A stretch of DNA of 42,044 nucleotides from an uncultured Ruminococcus sp. (GCA_900543145.1 UQPZ01000016.1:1-42044), one strand, 5' to 3'. Positions 23,278-32,080 are shown, numbered from the stretch's first letter. Notes: a model not told the origin generated them from the sequence alone. Numbers and translations are program-made.

Positions 23278-24642
23278 CTATTCTCCTATAGGCTTTATGA
23301 CTTTATTGTAAATATTTCTCATAAACAATACGGAGCAGACAACAGAGGCGATCTCTGCGATCGGGAACGCCCACCAAACATAGTCAACATTGCCCAGCTT
23401 GGAAAGCAGATACGCTGCCGGGAGAAGTACCACAAGCTGACGGGTTATGGATATGAACATTGAAAATACACCGTGGCCAAGCGCCTGAAGCGACGAACTG
23501 ATAATAATGCAGAAGCCGGCAAACAGAAAGCTTATGCTTATAATTCTCAGCGCAGTTACGCCCATCGACATCATTGTTTCCGAAGCGTCGAACATACCCA
23601 GCAAAACCCCCGGTATAAGCTGCATAAGCGCAAAGCCGATCACCATAAGGATCATTGCGTAGACTATGGATATTTTTATCGAATCGGTCATTCGCTTTTT
23701 ATTTCTTGCACCGAAATTGTATGAAAGCACCGGAACCATTCCGTTGTTAAGTCCGAATACCGGCATAAACACAAAGCTCTGAAGCTTGAAATACGCTCCC
23801 AGCACCGCCTGAGCAGTATCTGCAAAGCCGCCCAATATCCTGTTCATACCGAAGGTCATTACCGAGGTTATCGACTGCATAATAATTGAAGGTATACCGA
23901 CCGAGTATATCTTTCTGATTATCCTTCCGCAGGGACGGAAGCCCTTCATACTCATGTTTATCTCTTTATTGAATTTTATATTGAACACAAGTCCCATTGC
24001 CATAGCAGCGATCTGCCCTATTACAGTAGCAGCAGCCGCACCCGCAATTCCCATTTTCGGAAAAGGACCTAAGCCGAATATAAGGCAGGGATCTAGAATA
24101 ATATTGATTATCGCTCCCGCACCTTGAGTAAACATTGTATACATAGTGCGGCCTGTCGACTGAAGCAGACGCTCGAAGGTTATCTCAAAAAAGATACCGA
24201 AGCCTGCGACAAGGCAAATCGTAAGATACTCTACTCCGTATTCAACTATCTCGCTGTTATTCGACTGAGCTTCAAAAAAGATTCTTGTAAAGAAAAGTCC
24301 GAACACGACAAAGATCAGACAGTGAATAACTGTAAGAAAAATTCCGTTATGAGCCGTTTTGTTGGCGTCATCCAAATTCTTCTCACCGAGGGATTTTGAA
24401 AGCAGGGCGTTTATTCCGACACCAGTTCCGGCAGCGACCGCTATCATAAGATTCTGGACCGGAAACGCCAGAGATACCGCAGTAAATGCATTCTCGCTTA
24501 TTTTTGACACAAAAATACTGTCTACTATGTTATACAACGCCTGAATAAGCATTGAAACCATTATAGGCAGCGACATTGAAAGTATCAGCTTATTTATAGG
24601 CTGAATACCCATTTTATTCTCATTGACAGCCTGTCCGCTCAT
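23278..24642 (-). CDS. MATE family efflux transporter
   Basis: A 454-residue membrane exporter with about twelve transmembrane helices in two homologous halves, starting NKLILSMSLPIMVSMLIQALYNIVDSIFVS. It also has LGLGPFPKMGIAGAAAATVIGQ and PVLSYNFGARNKKRM segments typical of the DinF/MepA branch. It should export cationic drugs or metabolites in exchange for Na+ or H+. GGAAAGG precedes the ATG, with a GTCCTT...AAGGAC hairpin just upstream of it. A second, diverged MATE gene lies at 34626. Confidence 0.9.
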   Translation of the reverse strand: MSGQAVNENKMGIQPINKLILSMSLPIMVSMLIQALYNIVDSIFVSKISENAFTAVSLAFPVQNLMIAVAAGTGVGINALLSKSLGEKNLDDANKTAHNGIFLTVIHCLIFVVFGLFFTRIFFEAQSNNSEIVEYGVEYLTICLVAGFGIFFEITFERLLQSTGRTMYTMFTQGAGAIINIILDPCLIFGLGPFPKMGIAGAAAATVIGQIAAMAMGLVFNIKFNKEINMSMKGFRPCGRIIRKIYSVGIPSIIMQSITSVMTFGMNRILGGFADTAQAVLGAYFKLQSFVFMPVFGLNNGMVPVLSYNFGARNKKRMTDSIKISIVYAMILMVIGFALMQLIPGVLLGMFDASETMMSMGVTALRIISISFLFAGFCIIISSSLQALGHGVFSMFISITRQLVVLLPAAYLLSKLGNVDYVWWAFPIAEIASVVCSVLFMRNIYNKVIKPIGE

Positions 24643-24914
24643 TAAATTATCACGCCTTTCCGTCCTTACCCTTTAAGGACACATCATTAAATCAATTTTC
24701 TAACCTTTTAATTATAACATAAAACGACCTTTTTTTAATGAATATAGCATGAAAGAACTGATAAATTTAAACAGGAGCTTTGCGATTTTCCACTAGCTTG
24801 ATAAAAGTCAAATATTAAAAAGTTATATAATTAAAACGAATTGTGCGGCCTGCTATTTTATACTACAATATTCCATATTATTTCATCATATATAACAAAA
24901 ATACGCTAGTATTA

Positions 24915-24943
24915 TTGACAACCGAATTGTTTTAAGATATAAT
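24915..24943 (+). promoter_or_regulatory. Distal promoter upstream of the pilin gene
   Basis: TTGACA (24915-24920), exactly 17 bp, TATAAT (24938-24943). Confidence 0.7.
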
Positions 24944-25087
24944 TAAAAGGTAATGAAAGGCGCGGTATATTATTTGAAATAACAGTTTCCCAAAGAAAAT
25001 AATTCCTGAACAATTGGTGATTTTAACTTAAACGCAAGCTTTTTTTAGTCATAATCACCAAACTTGAATAAAGATTTAGAAAAACTA

Positions 25088-25116
25088 TTGACAAATGTGC
25101 ATGAAGTGAGTATAAT
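25088..25116 (+). promoter_or_regulatory. Proximal promoter of the pilin gene
   Basis: TTGACA (25088-25093), exactly 17 bp, TATAAT (25111-25116), giving a leader of about 175 nt. Confidence 0.8.
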
Positions 25117-25297
25117 GTAAATATAGTTAAGACAGGTTAGAAAAGAATACAAGACTACATAAATATTTCGTTATCTGTCTTATTCGGTACTTTTAATTCT
25201 CAATCAAAGATACCGAGTAAAAAGGGAAAGCGGCATGAGGACGAAAATTCTCAGAGCTTTTAATAAAATCAAATTTATATTATGGAGGGATTTTTCT

Positions 25298-25747
25298 ATG
25301 AAAAAGTCACAGAAAGGTTTTACTCTGGTTGAACTTATCGTGGTAATTGCCATTATCGGCGTTTTGGCAGCTATCCTCGTACCTTCAATGATGGGTTACG
25401 TAAGAAAGTCCAGACTGAAAACCGCAAACTCGAATGCGAAGAGTGCTTATAATGCTGTAGCTACATGGGTAGCTGAACAGGAAACTGCGGGCACACCTTG
25501 GGTTCCTGTAGATGTTACGGATATCGATTGTTCTAGTGACGGATCTGGCGTTCAGCATGTTATTTATCAGGCATTGGCTGATAATGGTGATGAGGCAGGT
25601 ATCGCAAGCGTATTGGCTGCTACTATTAACGGTAAAAATACTTTTGCTGTACAGTGGATAAAGGCTTCTAGTGATAATATGGTAGGTCAGTATCCTAATC
25701 CTGCATCTGATCCTGATTCTCCTAAGACTTGGAATACTTATTCGTAA
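25298..25747 (+). CDS. Type IV pilin-like protein
   Basis: A 149-residue prepilin. A short basic leader MKKSQKG is followed by the class III signal G/FTLVELIVVIAIIGVLAAILVP (conserved F+1 and E+5 after cleavage), then an N-terminal helix and a small globular head ending SDPDSPKTWNTYS. It should be processed by a prepilin peptidase and assembled into a type IV pilus or pseudopilus. No assembly ATPase, platform protein or peptidase is nearby. ATG 25298 with GGAGGG upstream gives the normal leader length; an upstream ATG would add 21 residues. Two strong promoters and a strong terminator suggest high, solitary expression. Confidence 0.88.
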   Translation: MKKSQKGFTLVELIVVIAIIGVLAAILVPSMMGYVRKSRLKTANSNAKSAYNAVATWVAEQETAGTPWVPVDVTDIDCSSDGSGVQHVIYQALADNGDEAGIASVLAATINGKNTFAVQWIKASSDNMVGQYPNPASDPDSPKTWNTYS

Positions 25748-25760
25748 TTGAAGTAGTAAT

Positions 25761-25796
25761 AAAACAATCAACAACTAAAGTTGTTGATTGTTTTTA
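25761..25796 (+). terminator. Terminator of the pilin gene
   Basis: Twelve-bp perfect stem CAATCAACAACT / AGTTGTTGATTG (25765-25790) followed by a T run. It separates the pilin from the downstream transferase gene. Confidence 0.9.
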
Positions 25797-25815
25797 TTTG
25801 GAAGTGTATTATATT

Positions 25816-27780
25816 TTGATAGAAAATAAAATCAACATTATTAAAGAGAAACTAGCACAATATAATAAGAATATTGAAATCATTGCCGATAAATGGAGTA
25901 TTAAAAATGCTTTAAAAGAAATTTTAGGATATTTTTTGATAATTATACCTTTTGGATTTATCGAAATAATGACATATATGCTAATCAATGCTGACTTTTT
26001 ATCTCGCACGCTTAAAAGCGAACCAGCAAATAATAAAATTGATATTTTAATTTGTTATGCGTTAGATCATTTTTTTTCACCCTTTGTATTCATTTTTCCG
26101 GCTTTAATACTTCTATTACCTAAGATAGCTTCTATTATAACCTATAGCATAACCTTTTTTACGTTCTATATTTATTCTGTTGCACAATACTGTTCATATT
26201 TAGGAACAGGAAATCTTTTTAGATTAGGTTTTGCTACTAATGCTGCCGAGGGAATAGAATTTGCAGATGATGTTCTTAGTAAAATTGGTTATTTAAAAAT
26301 AACTTTACTGGTATTCGTTTTTATTTTATCGATAATTAATGTAATTACATATACTTTTATCAAACCAAAGTTAAAAAATAAAGAAAAAGTACTCTTTGCA
26401 ATTATTTTTATATTAATTTGTGTAATATCAGCATACTTTATCGCCACCTTCAAAAATACTGTAGCAAAAAGCGTAAATTACGATAAAAGCAACTATAAAT
26501 ACTACACCTATGATACTTTATCCGATATAAATCAAGCCTATAAATCTTCAGGTATTTATCATGTGTTTTTTCGCGATATATATCTTACCCTAAAAAGTAA
26601 TATAACTGACGATTCTCAGGAGCAAATAAACGAAATAACAGCTTATCTTAATCAAAGATCTAATCATGACGCTAATTCTATGACAGGAATTTTCAAAGGT
26701 AAAAATTTAATCGTTGTACAAATGGAGAGCATGGACTACCGAGTTGTTAATAATCAGGTCTGTCCGAATATTAGTAAATTAAGAAAGGAAAGTATTGACT
26801 TTTCTAATTTTTATACTTCAAGAATGGGCGGGGCAACGACCTTTGGTACGGAGTTTTGTATAAATACAGGACTATATCAACCATCTGGAACAAATGCCGC
26901 TACTTATTTCTCCGAAAACCATTTTCCTTATTCACTTGCTAATCTTTTTAAACGGCTAGGTTATAATGCAGAATCTTTTCATTATAACGATGAGTATTTT
27001 TACAACAGAGGTAAAAATCATATAACTTTGGGTTTTGAAAAATATAATTCATTTATGAATTATACCAATGATGAAACAGCTATAACTTTTGATGATTACC
27101 TATTAAAAAATCAAAAATTGTGGAGCGATTTTATAAATAATAATGAATTGCCATTTTTTAGTTATTTAATTACATATAGCGCTCATGTACCTTACGGGTT
27201 AAACGACAAAATATACCTTGAAGCACTGAAACGTCACCCGGAATTAAACGATGAATCAATAGATGAAAACTTGAATATTTTTAGATTAAAAGCAAGTATA
27301 ACTGACGATATGGTAGGTAATTTGGTTGATAAACTTGACCAAGAAAATCAGTTGGATAATACAGTAATTATTTTTATAACAGACCATCAAGCATACGGTT
27401 GTAATAACACCAAACTCGCACAAACTGATTCAAGAATTAATAATACTCCGTTTTTTATTTATGCCAAAGGATTTCAATCAAAAAAAGTTGAAAAGGTATG
27501 TAATACAAGTGATGTTCTTCCTACAATCTGTAATTTGTTTGATTTAGATACCGATTATAAATATTTAGGTCATGACATTTTTGACGAAGAGTATGATGGA
27601 TATGCGTATTTTCCTGATTTATCTTGGATTAGCAATAAAGCGTATTACAGCAAAGGAAATATAATTGATCAATATACTGACAATATAACTAATGAAGAAA
27701 TCAAAGAAATGAATGATAAGATTATTGAAATTATTGACATAAACAACAAAATTTTATTTACTGATTATTATAATAATTAG
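25816..27780 (+). CDS. LtaS-like phosphoglycerol/alkaline-phosphatase superfamily membrane transferase
   Basis: About 654 residues. Several N-terminal transmembrane helices (up to roughly residue 225) precede an extracellular sulfatase-like domain. Its motifs are NLIVVQMESMDYRV (metal-binding glutamate), GGATTFGTEFCINTG (nucleophile threonine), a metal/substrate histidine in the ITYSAHVPYG segment, and the metal motif FITDHQAYG. The family transfers phosphoglycerol or phosphoethanolamine from lipids to lipoteichoic acid, glycans or proteins. The start is uncertain: TTG 25816 has a weak GGAAG, and GTG 25804 is possible. The gene is clearly more AT-rich than its neighbours, suggesting horizontal transfer. 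Confidence 0.8.
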   Translation: MIENKINIIKEKLAQYNKNIEIIADKWSIKNALKEILGYFLIIIPFGFIEIMTYMLINADFLSRTLKSEPANNKIDILICYALDHFFSPFVFIFPALILLLPKIASIITYSITFFTFYIYSVAQYCSYLGTGNLFRLGFATNAAEGIEFADDVLSKIGYLKITLLVFVFILSIINVITYTFIKPKLKNKEKVLFAIIFILICVISAYFIATFKNTVAKSVNYDKSNYKYYTYDTLSDINQAYKSSGIYHVFFRDIYLTLKSNITDDSQEQINEITAYLNQRSNHDANSMTGIFKGKNLIVVQMESMDYRVVNNQVCPNISKLRKESIDFSNFYTSRMGGATTFGTEFCINTGLYQPSGTNAATYFSENHFPYSLANLFKRLGYNAESFHYNDEYFYNRGKNHITLGFEKYNSFMNYTNDETAITFDDYLLKNQKLWSDFINNNELPFFSYLITYSAHVPYGLNDKIYLEALKRHPELNDESIDENLNIFRLKASITDDMVGNLVDKLDQENQLDNTVIIFITDHQAYGCNNTKLAQTDSRINNTPFFIYAKGFQSKKVEKVCNTSDVLPTICNLFDLDTDYKYLGHDIFDEEYDGYAYFPDLSWISNKAYYSKGNIIDQYTDNITNEEIKEMNDKIIEIIDINNKILFTDYYNN

Positions 27781-27785
27781 TTTTT

Positions 27786-27811
27786 GGGCAGGATTAAACC
27801 TGCCCATTTTT
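27786..27811 (+). terminator. Terminator of the LtaS-like gene
   Basis: GGGCAGG / CCTGCCC stem with ATTTTTATTTT following. Confidence 0.9.
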
Positions 27812-27824
27812 ATTTTACACAAAA

Positions 27825-27852
27825 AACAAAAAAGGACGGCATAAAACCGTCC
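27825..27852 (-). terminator. Terminator of cysK
   Basis: Minus-strand GGACGG / CCGTCC stem followed by a T-rich run. Confidence 0.85.
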
Positions 27853-27864
27853 ATAAACAACATA

Positions 27865-28797
27865 TTATTCCGCAAATAAAGCTGTAGATAAATATCTCTC
27901 TCCCGTATCCGGAAGCAGGGCAACTATTGTCTTTCCCTTGTTTTCCGGACGCCCTGCAAGCTCTGCCGCCGCATAAAGCGCAGCTCCGGACGAGATCCCG
28001 ACAAGAATACCCTCCGTTTTCGCCATAAGATTTCCCGTCCTTAAAGCGTCCTCGTCCGATACCCTTATGACCTCATCATATATCCCAGTATCAAGTACCT
28101 CAGGAACAAAGCCCGCTCCGATCCCTTGGATCTTATGTGGGCCACCCCTGCCCTCCGAAAGTACCGGAGAATTTTCCGGCTCGACTGCAACTGTTTTTAT
28201 ATTTGGATTTTTAGATTTAAGATACTGCCCTACTCCCGTTACAGTTCCTCCCGTTCCTACTCCCGCAACGAAAATATCTATCTTTCCCTCGGTGTCCTCC
28301 CATATCTCAGGGCCCGTAGTTTCAATGTGTACCTTAGGGTTAGCCGGATTTATAAACTGTCCCAGAATAACCGAGCCTTCTATTTCAGCCCTAAGTTCCT
28401 CAGCCTTGGCAATAGCGCCCTTCATGCCCTTTGCACCCTCTGTAAGCACTATCTGCGCCCCGTAAGCCTTCAGCAGATTTCTCCTTTCAACGCTCATAGT
28501 TTCAGGCATTGTAAGAATTACCCGGTAGCCCTTTGAAATACCTACCGCCGCAAGGCCTATGCCCGTATTTCCCGAGGTCGGCTCAATAATAGCTGAACCC
28601 TTTTTGAGTATTCCTCTTGCTTCCGCGTCCTCTATCATTGACTTGGCTACCCTGTCCTTAACGCTTCCCGCCGGATTGAAATACTCCAGCTTCGCAAGCA
28701 GCGGCTTTTCAAGTCCCAGCTTTTCACTGAGCCTTGATACCTCAACCAAAGGCGTTTTTCCTATCAGCTCGGAAACATTCTTATAAATTTTAGACAC
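27865..28797 (-). CDS. cysK: Cysteine synthase A (O-acetylserine sulfhydrylase)
   Basis: A 310-residue PLP enzyme that makes cysteine from O-acetylserine and sulfide. The PLP lysine is in NPAGSVKDRVAKSM (near residue 42). The substrate loop is TSGNTGIGLA, the phosphate-binding loop GTGGTVTGVGQYL, and the C-terminal serine segment GISSGAA. I chose GTG 28797 with AAAGGA 9 nt upstream, since the in-frame ATG at 28806 abuts the ribosome binding site. The promoter overlaps a TCCTA...TAGGA dyad. Confidence 0.95.
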   Translation of the reverse strand: MSKIYKNVSELIGKTPLVEVSRLSEKLGLEKPLLAKLEYFNPAGSVKDRVAKSMIEDAEARGILKKGSAIIEPTSGNTGIGLAAVGISKGYRVILTMPETMSVERRNLLKAYGAQIVLTEGAKGMKGAIAKAEELRAEIEGSVILGQFINPANPKVHIETTGPEIWEDTEGKIDIFVAGVGTGGTVTGVGQYLKSKNPNIKTVAVEPENSPVLSEGRGGPHKIQGIGAGFVPEVLDTGIYDEVIRVSDEDALRTGNLMAKTEGILVGISSGAALYAAAELAGRPENKGKTIVALLPDTGERYLSTALFAE

Positions 28798-28926
28798 AAA
28801 AATCATTCCTTTCAAAATTTAACTGCGGCAAGCTTCTGCTGCCTAACATCTCAGCCGCTTTCAATAATAGAAGACTGATCCGTTCTTTACAAAGCCTTGA
28901 GTACAGCCGCAATAGTGTATGTTTTT

Positions 28927-28963
28927 ACTATACATCATAATTCCTACTTTGTCAATAGGATTA
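28927..28963 (-). promoter_or_regulatory. cysK promoter with overlapping dyad
   Basis: Minus-strand TTGACA (28950-28955), 17 bp, TATAGT (28927-28932). The -35 lies in an imperfect dyad on the plus strand, AATTCCTA...TAGGATTA. This resembles operators of Rrf2-family regulators such as CymR, which control cysteine genes in Firmicutes; that link is inferred. Confidence 0.6.
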
Positions 28964-29052
28964 ATATGTATTTGTCAATTATGCACAAATAATTACCTAA
29001 TGATAGCGCCGATTCTGTAAGCTGCACTAAAAGCAAAGCCTGCTTGCACAAA

Positions 29053-29068
29053 TGTTCCACGTGGAACA
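29053..29068. promoter_or_regulatory. parS-like centromere site
   Basis: TGTTCCACGTGGAACA, a perfect 16-bp palindrome, fits the bacterial parS pattern (TGTTNCACGTGAAACA, tolerant at one position per half) bound by ParB/Spo0J. It lies directly after the thioesterase stop codon. Such sites cluster near the replication origin. ParB itself is not in the window. Confidence 0.75.
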
Positions 29069-29070
29069 TT

Positions 29071-29781
29071 TTATTTTAACGTATATTCAACGATACAGTA
29101 AGACCTGCCGTCTGTATCTGACAGATCGACAGCAGTAATATTATCCTTTGTATAAACCTTGGGGATAGCCGTATCAGAACGCTTCAGCGGCATTTTATAT
29201 TCAATTCTGATACGGCGCGCTTCTGCGTTTTCCGCAAGATATTCGTCTGCTATATCCGCATATCTTGCATTATTCACATGGCGGTTCATATCTATGTGAC
29301 ATTTCATAATATTCACAGGCTCAAAGATCTGCGGCTCGGATTCAGGAAGTTTTATCTTCCGCGGCAGATATTCCATATCGGTTCTCGGATAAACCTTTAC
29401 TCTGTCTATAAGCTCCTGCGGTACCTTTCTGGGACGCTGCGTTTCATTATCCATAAAAGCGCCTGCGGCAATACTTCTGACAAGCGTTTCCCCGTTTTCT
29501 CCGTAAATTATTGTATTTCGGTAACCGTACATTCTTTTAAGCTCATAGGTCCATGTATTTATTTTAAGCTTTTCCCCGTAAATCGGAAGCCGCTCAATAT
29601 CTATCTGCCTGTAGATCAGGAACATTATACAATTTTCCGCTTTGAAAAACGGCGCCATTACAGGATGTGACTCAAGATGAAAATTACTGCAGTCCTGAAG
29701 AATATCAATAAGGGCGCTGTTTCTGATTTTTCCGTCTTCTCCTATATTGCTGCAATATACCGTTCTTTCCATTTCAAACAT
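29071..29781 (-). CDS. Acyl-ACP thioesterase
   Basis: A 236-residue double-hotdog thioesterase of the FatA type that releases fatty acids from acyl carrier protein. Characteristic blocks are CSNIGEDGKIRNSALIDILQD at the N-terminus, INTWTYELKRMYGYRN in the first hotdog, and HIDMNRHVNNARYADIADEYL in the second (catalytic Asn/His region). The start follows a GGGAGG-hairpin leader. It lies downstream of the membrane-protein gene at 29853, probably in the same transcript. Confidence 0.88.
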   Translation of the reverse strand: MFEMERTVYCSNIGEDGKIRNSALIDILQDCSNFHLESHPVMAPFFKAENCIMFLIYRQIDIERLPIYGEKLKINTWTYELKRMYGYRNTIIYGENGETLVRSIAAGAFMDNETQRPRKVPQELIDRVKVYPRTDMEYLPRKIKLPESEPQIFEPVNIMKCHIDMNRHVNNARYADIADEYLAENAEARRIRIEYKMPLKRSDTAIPKVYTKDNITAVDLSDTDGRSYCIVEYTLK

Positions 29782-29827
29782 AAATTACCGCTTACAGCCT
29801 GAATATTCAGACATAAGCCCGCCTCCC
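29779..29827 (-). promoter_or_regulatory. SD-hairpin-start leader of the thioesterase gene
   Basis: Minus-strand GGGAGG (29822-29827) is 40 nt from the ATG. A long hairpin (29790-29818; GCTTA / TAAGC outer, CTGAA / TTCAG inner) lies between and leaves 11 nt when looped out. Confidence 0.75.
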
Positions 29828-29852
29828 TTTTGTTTTATAATATTTTAAACAG

Positions 29853-30575
29853 TCAAGTTTTCCTGCAATTATTAAATCCGATAAGCAGATCATATAGCTG
29901 ATGATAATTAGCTATATTTGTACTGTACCAAATAGTTCTTGTTTTTCCATAGCTTCTGAACTTTATTTTTACGCTGCTGCCTTTTTCCCTGACCTTCAAT
30001 ATTTTATCGATCCTCCATGCAATGGCAGGCACCTGTTCCTTTTCGATAATGTAATAGCAGTAAAAGTAAACGGGAAAATAATCAGCCATTACCCGTATAG
30101 ATCTATGTGCTTCAAAATAATTGATAACTTCTACATCTTTTATATAATCCGGCATTATTCCGACCCCACCTATTTCCCCCGTCAAAAGAGCCGCCGCTTT
30201 TGATAGAAAATTGACCTGCTCATTGCCGCTCTTGCGCATCTGCGAATAAAGCTTACGGAAGCCTCGAAGCTTGTAATCCGTTATCCACAGCCTGCCGTCC
30301 AGATCTGAAACAAACTTATAATCAATCATATGATTTTTAGCCGTCTGTAAATGCACTACCCAGGTCACAAAAACCACCGCTGCCATCATAACGGCAGTTA
30401 TTGTCCAGCCGACGGCCGATTTACTTAAATTCAAATCAAGGGATACAATTATCAGTGTCAATATCAATGTCAATAACATAATCACCGCCACAGTGCCCCA
30501 TACAGTGGCAAGCATATGATTAAGCTGCCTGCTTCCCGCTTTATTGTTATCCGTATCAAGCTCCCATACCTGCAT
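29853..30575 (-). CDS. Uncharacterised two-helix membrane protein
   Basis: A 240-residue protein with two transmembrane helices (about 24-46 and 54-75). A cytoplasmic domain of about 150 residues follows, with a YcxB-like beta-rich character (YKFVSDLDGRLWITDYKLRG, KIKFRSYGKTRTIWYST). I cannot assign a function. GGGAGG precedes the ATG. It has its own promoter and is followed by the thioesterase gene. Confidence 0.65.
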   Translation of the reverse strand: MQVWELDTDNNKAGSRQLNHMLATVWGTVAVIMLLTLILTLIIVSLDLNLSKSAVGWTITAVMMAAVVFVTWVVHLQTAKNHMIDYKFVSDLDGRLWITDYKLRGFRKLYSQMRKSGNEQVNFLSKAAALLTGEIGGVGIMPDYIKDVEVINYFEAHRSIRVMADYFPVYFYCYYIIEKEQVPAIAWRIDKILKVREKGSSVKIKFRSYGKTRTIWYSTNIANYHQLYDLLIGFNNCRKT

Positions 30576-30648
30576 ATTATGCCTCCCATATACAATGTCA
30601 GAAATAAATCAAAAGCATTATGCTTAGACTTAAACACTTTACCAATTA

Positions 30649-30677
30649 ATTATACTCTTAAAACTGCATAAAATCAA
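30649..30677 (-). promoter_or_regulatory. Promoter of the two-helix membrane protein gene
   Basis: Minus-strand TTGATT (30672-30677), 17 bp, TATAAT (30649-30654). Confidence 0.7.
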
Positions 30678-30712
30678 GTAGCCAAATTTGTATATAATTT
30701 TATCAAAAGCCC

Positions 30713-30741
30713 TTGAAATATTTTGTATTATGTAGTATAAT
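30713..30741 (+). promoter_or_regulatory. Promoter of the phenylacetate-CoA ligase gene
   Basis: TTGAAA (30713-30718), 17 bp, TATAAT (30736-30741), about 37 bases before the start codon. Confidence 0.75.
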
Positions 30742-30778
30742 ATAAATTATGCTTTAATACTTTAAAGGAGATTTAGTT

Positions 30779-32080
30779 ATGTTTTTTCAAAAGGATATTG
30801 AAACTATGCCCCGAGCTGAAATCGAAAAGCTTCAGCTGGAGCGGCTTAAAAGACTTGTAAAATACTGTATGGATAATGTTCCGTTCTATAATAAGCGCCT
30901 AACCGAAGCCGGCGTATCCGCCGATAAAATAAAGACGCTGTCGGATATTCAGTATATTCCCTATACCACAAAAGCGGATATGCGCGATACTTATCCGTTC
31001 GGACTTTTTGCCGTTCCGATAAAGAAAATATCAAGAATACACGCCTCCTCAGGCACGACAGGAAAACCTACGGTCGTAGGCTATACCGCAAACGATCTTG
31101 ATATGTGGGGAGACTGCGTTGCACGTTTAGTGACCGCAGTAGGCGCAAGCGACGAAACTATAGTTCAGATAGCGTTCGGCTACGGACTTTTTACCGGAGC
31201 GCTCGGACTGCATTACGGTCTTGAAAAAATCGGAGCAGCAGTAGTTCCGACCTCCAGCGGAAATACCGAGAAGCAGATCATGCTGATGCAGGATTTCGGT
31301 ACAAATACCCTTGTATCTACTCCGTCTTACGCACAGTACATAGGAGAAAAGGCAAGGGAAATGGGGGTTATTGACAATATACACCTTAAGCTGGGACTGT
31401 TCGGCTCGGAGGGCTGCACTCCTGAAATGAGAGAACAGATCGAAAAGACGCTTAATGTATTCGCTACCGACAACTACGGAATGAGCGAGCTTATGGGACC
31501 GGGAGTTTCCGGCGAATGTATAGAGCGTGACGGAATGCACATAAACGAGGATCACTTCTATACTGAAGTAATAAATCCTCAGACGGGGGAGGTCCTTCCC
31601 AGGGGCTCGGAGGGCGAGCTTGTTATTACAACTCTTACAAAAGAGGGTATACCAATGCTCCGCTACAGAACAAAGGACATTACCCAGATAAATTATGATA
31701 CCTGCAAATGCGGCAGGACCTTTGCAAGAATGGCTAAGCCCAGAGGACGTTCGGACGATATGCTGAAGATAAGAGGAGTCAACGTATTCCCGTCCCAGAT
31801 AGAAAGCGTGCTTATGGGCTTTGAGCAGATAGCTCCACACTATCAGCTGGTGCTTACAAGGGAAAACTGCGCCGACCATCTTGAAGTAAAGGTAGAGCTT
31901 TCGGACAAGTGCAGTCCTATCCTTGATAACTTCCCTCAGCTTGAACAGCTTCACAAGGATATACGCCACGGAATGAAAACCGTTTTGGGCATAGACACTA
32001 AGATCACTATTGTCGGACATAAAACCTTACAGAGATTTCAGGGCAAGGCTCAGCGCATTCTTGATCTGAGAAACAAATAA
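30779..32080 (+). CDS. Phenylacetate-CoA ligase
   Basis: A 433-residue adenylate-forming ligase of the PaaK type. It has the P-loop HASSGTTGKPTVVGYT near residue 85, DNYGMSELMGPGVS, a hinge region YRTKDIT, and the C-terminal RGRSDDMLKIRGVNVFPSQIE. It should make phenylacetyl-CoA (or a related aryl-acetyl-CoA) from the acid, CoA and ATP. In gut anaerobes such single genes may salvage aromatic acids for amino acid synthesis via reverse oxidoreductases; no such partner genes are adjacent. GGAG precedes the ATG. Confidence 0.92.
   Translation: MFFQKDIETMPRAEIEKLQLERLKRLVKYCMDNVPFYNKRLTEAGVSADKIKTLSDIQYIPYTTKADMRDTYPFGLFAVPIKKISRIHASSGTTGKPTVVGYTANDLDMWGDCVARLVTAVGASDETIVQIAFGYGLFTGALGLHYGLEKIGAAVVPTSSGNTEKQIMLMQDFGTNTLVSTPSYAQYIGEKAREMGVIDNIHLKLGLFGSEGCTPEMREQIEKTLNVFATDNYGMSELMGPGVSGECIERDGMHINEDHFYTEVINPQTGEVLPRGSEGELVITTLTKEGIPMLRYRTKDITQINYDTCKCGRTFARMAKPRGRSDDMLKIRGVNVFPSQIESVLMGFEQIAPHYQLVLTRENCADHLEVKVELSDKCSPILDNFPQLEQLHKDIRHGMKTVLGIDTKITIVGHKTLQRFQGKAQRILDLRNK

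Larger units (their letters stand above)
24643..25297. other. Long regulatory region upstream of the pilin gene
   Basis: About 655 bp without a credible gene. It holds two rightward consensus promoters (24915-24943 and 25088-25116) and a 9-bp dyad TTGGTGATT (25014-25022) / AATCACCAA (25053-25061) enclosing a T run. The leader after the second promoter can form AAGACAG / CTGTCTT and TCGGTA / TACCGA stems. A small RNA between the promoters or a structured leader is possible; I could not match a known riboswitch. Confidence 0.5.

Noticed and set aside
25117..25297. Possible c-di-GMP or other known riboswitch in the pilin leader
   Set aside because: The stems seen do not carry the conserved sequence blocks of the c-di-GMP-I or -II classes as I know them; only generic structure is supported.
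28798..28926. T-box or other cysteine-sensing leader before cysK
   Set aside because: There is no T-box sequence, specifier loop arrangement or terminator/antiterminator pair; only a GCGGC/GCCGC stem is visible.
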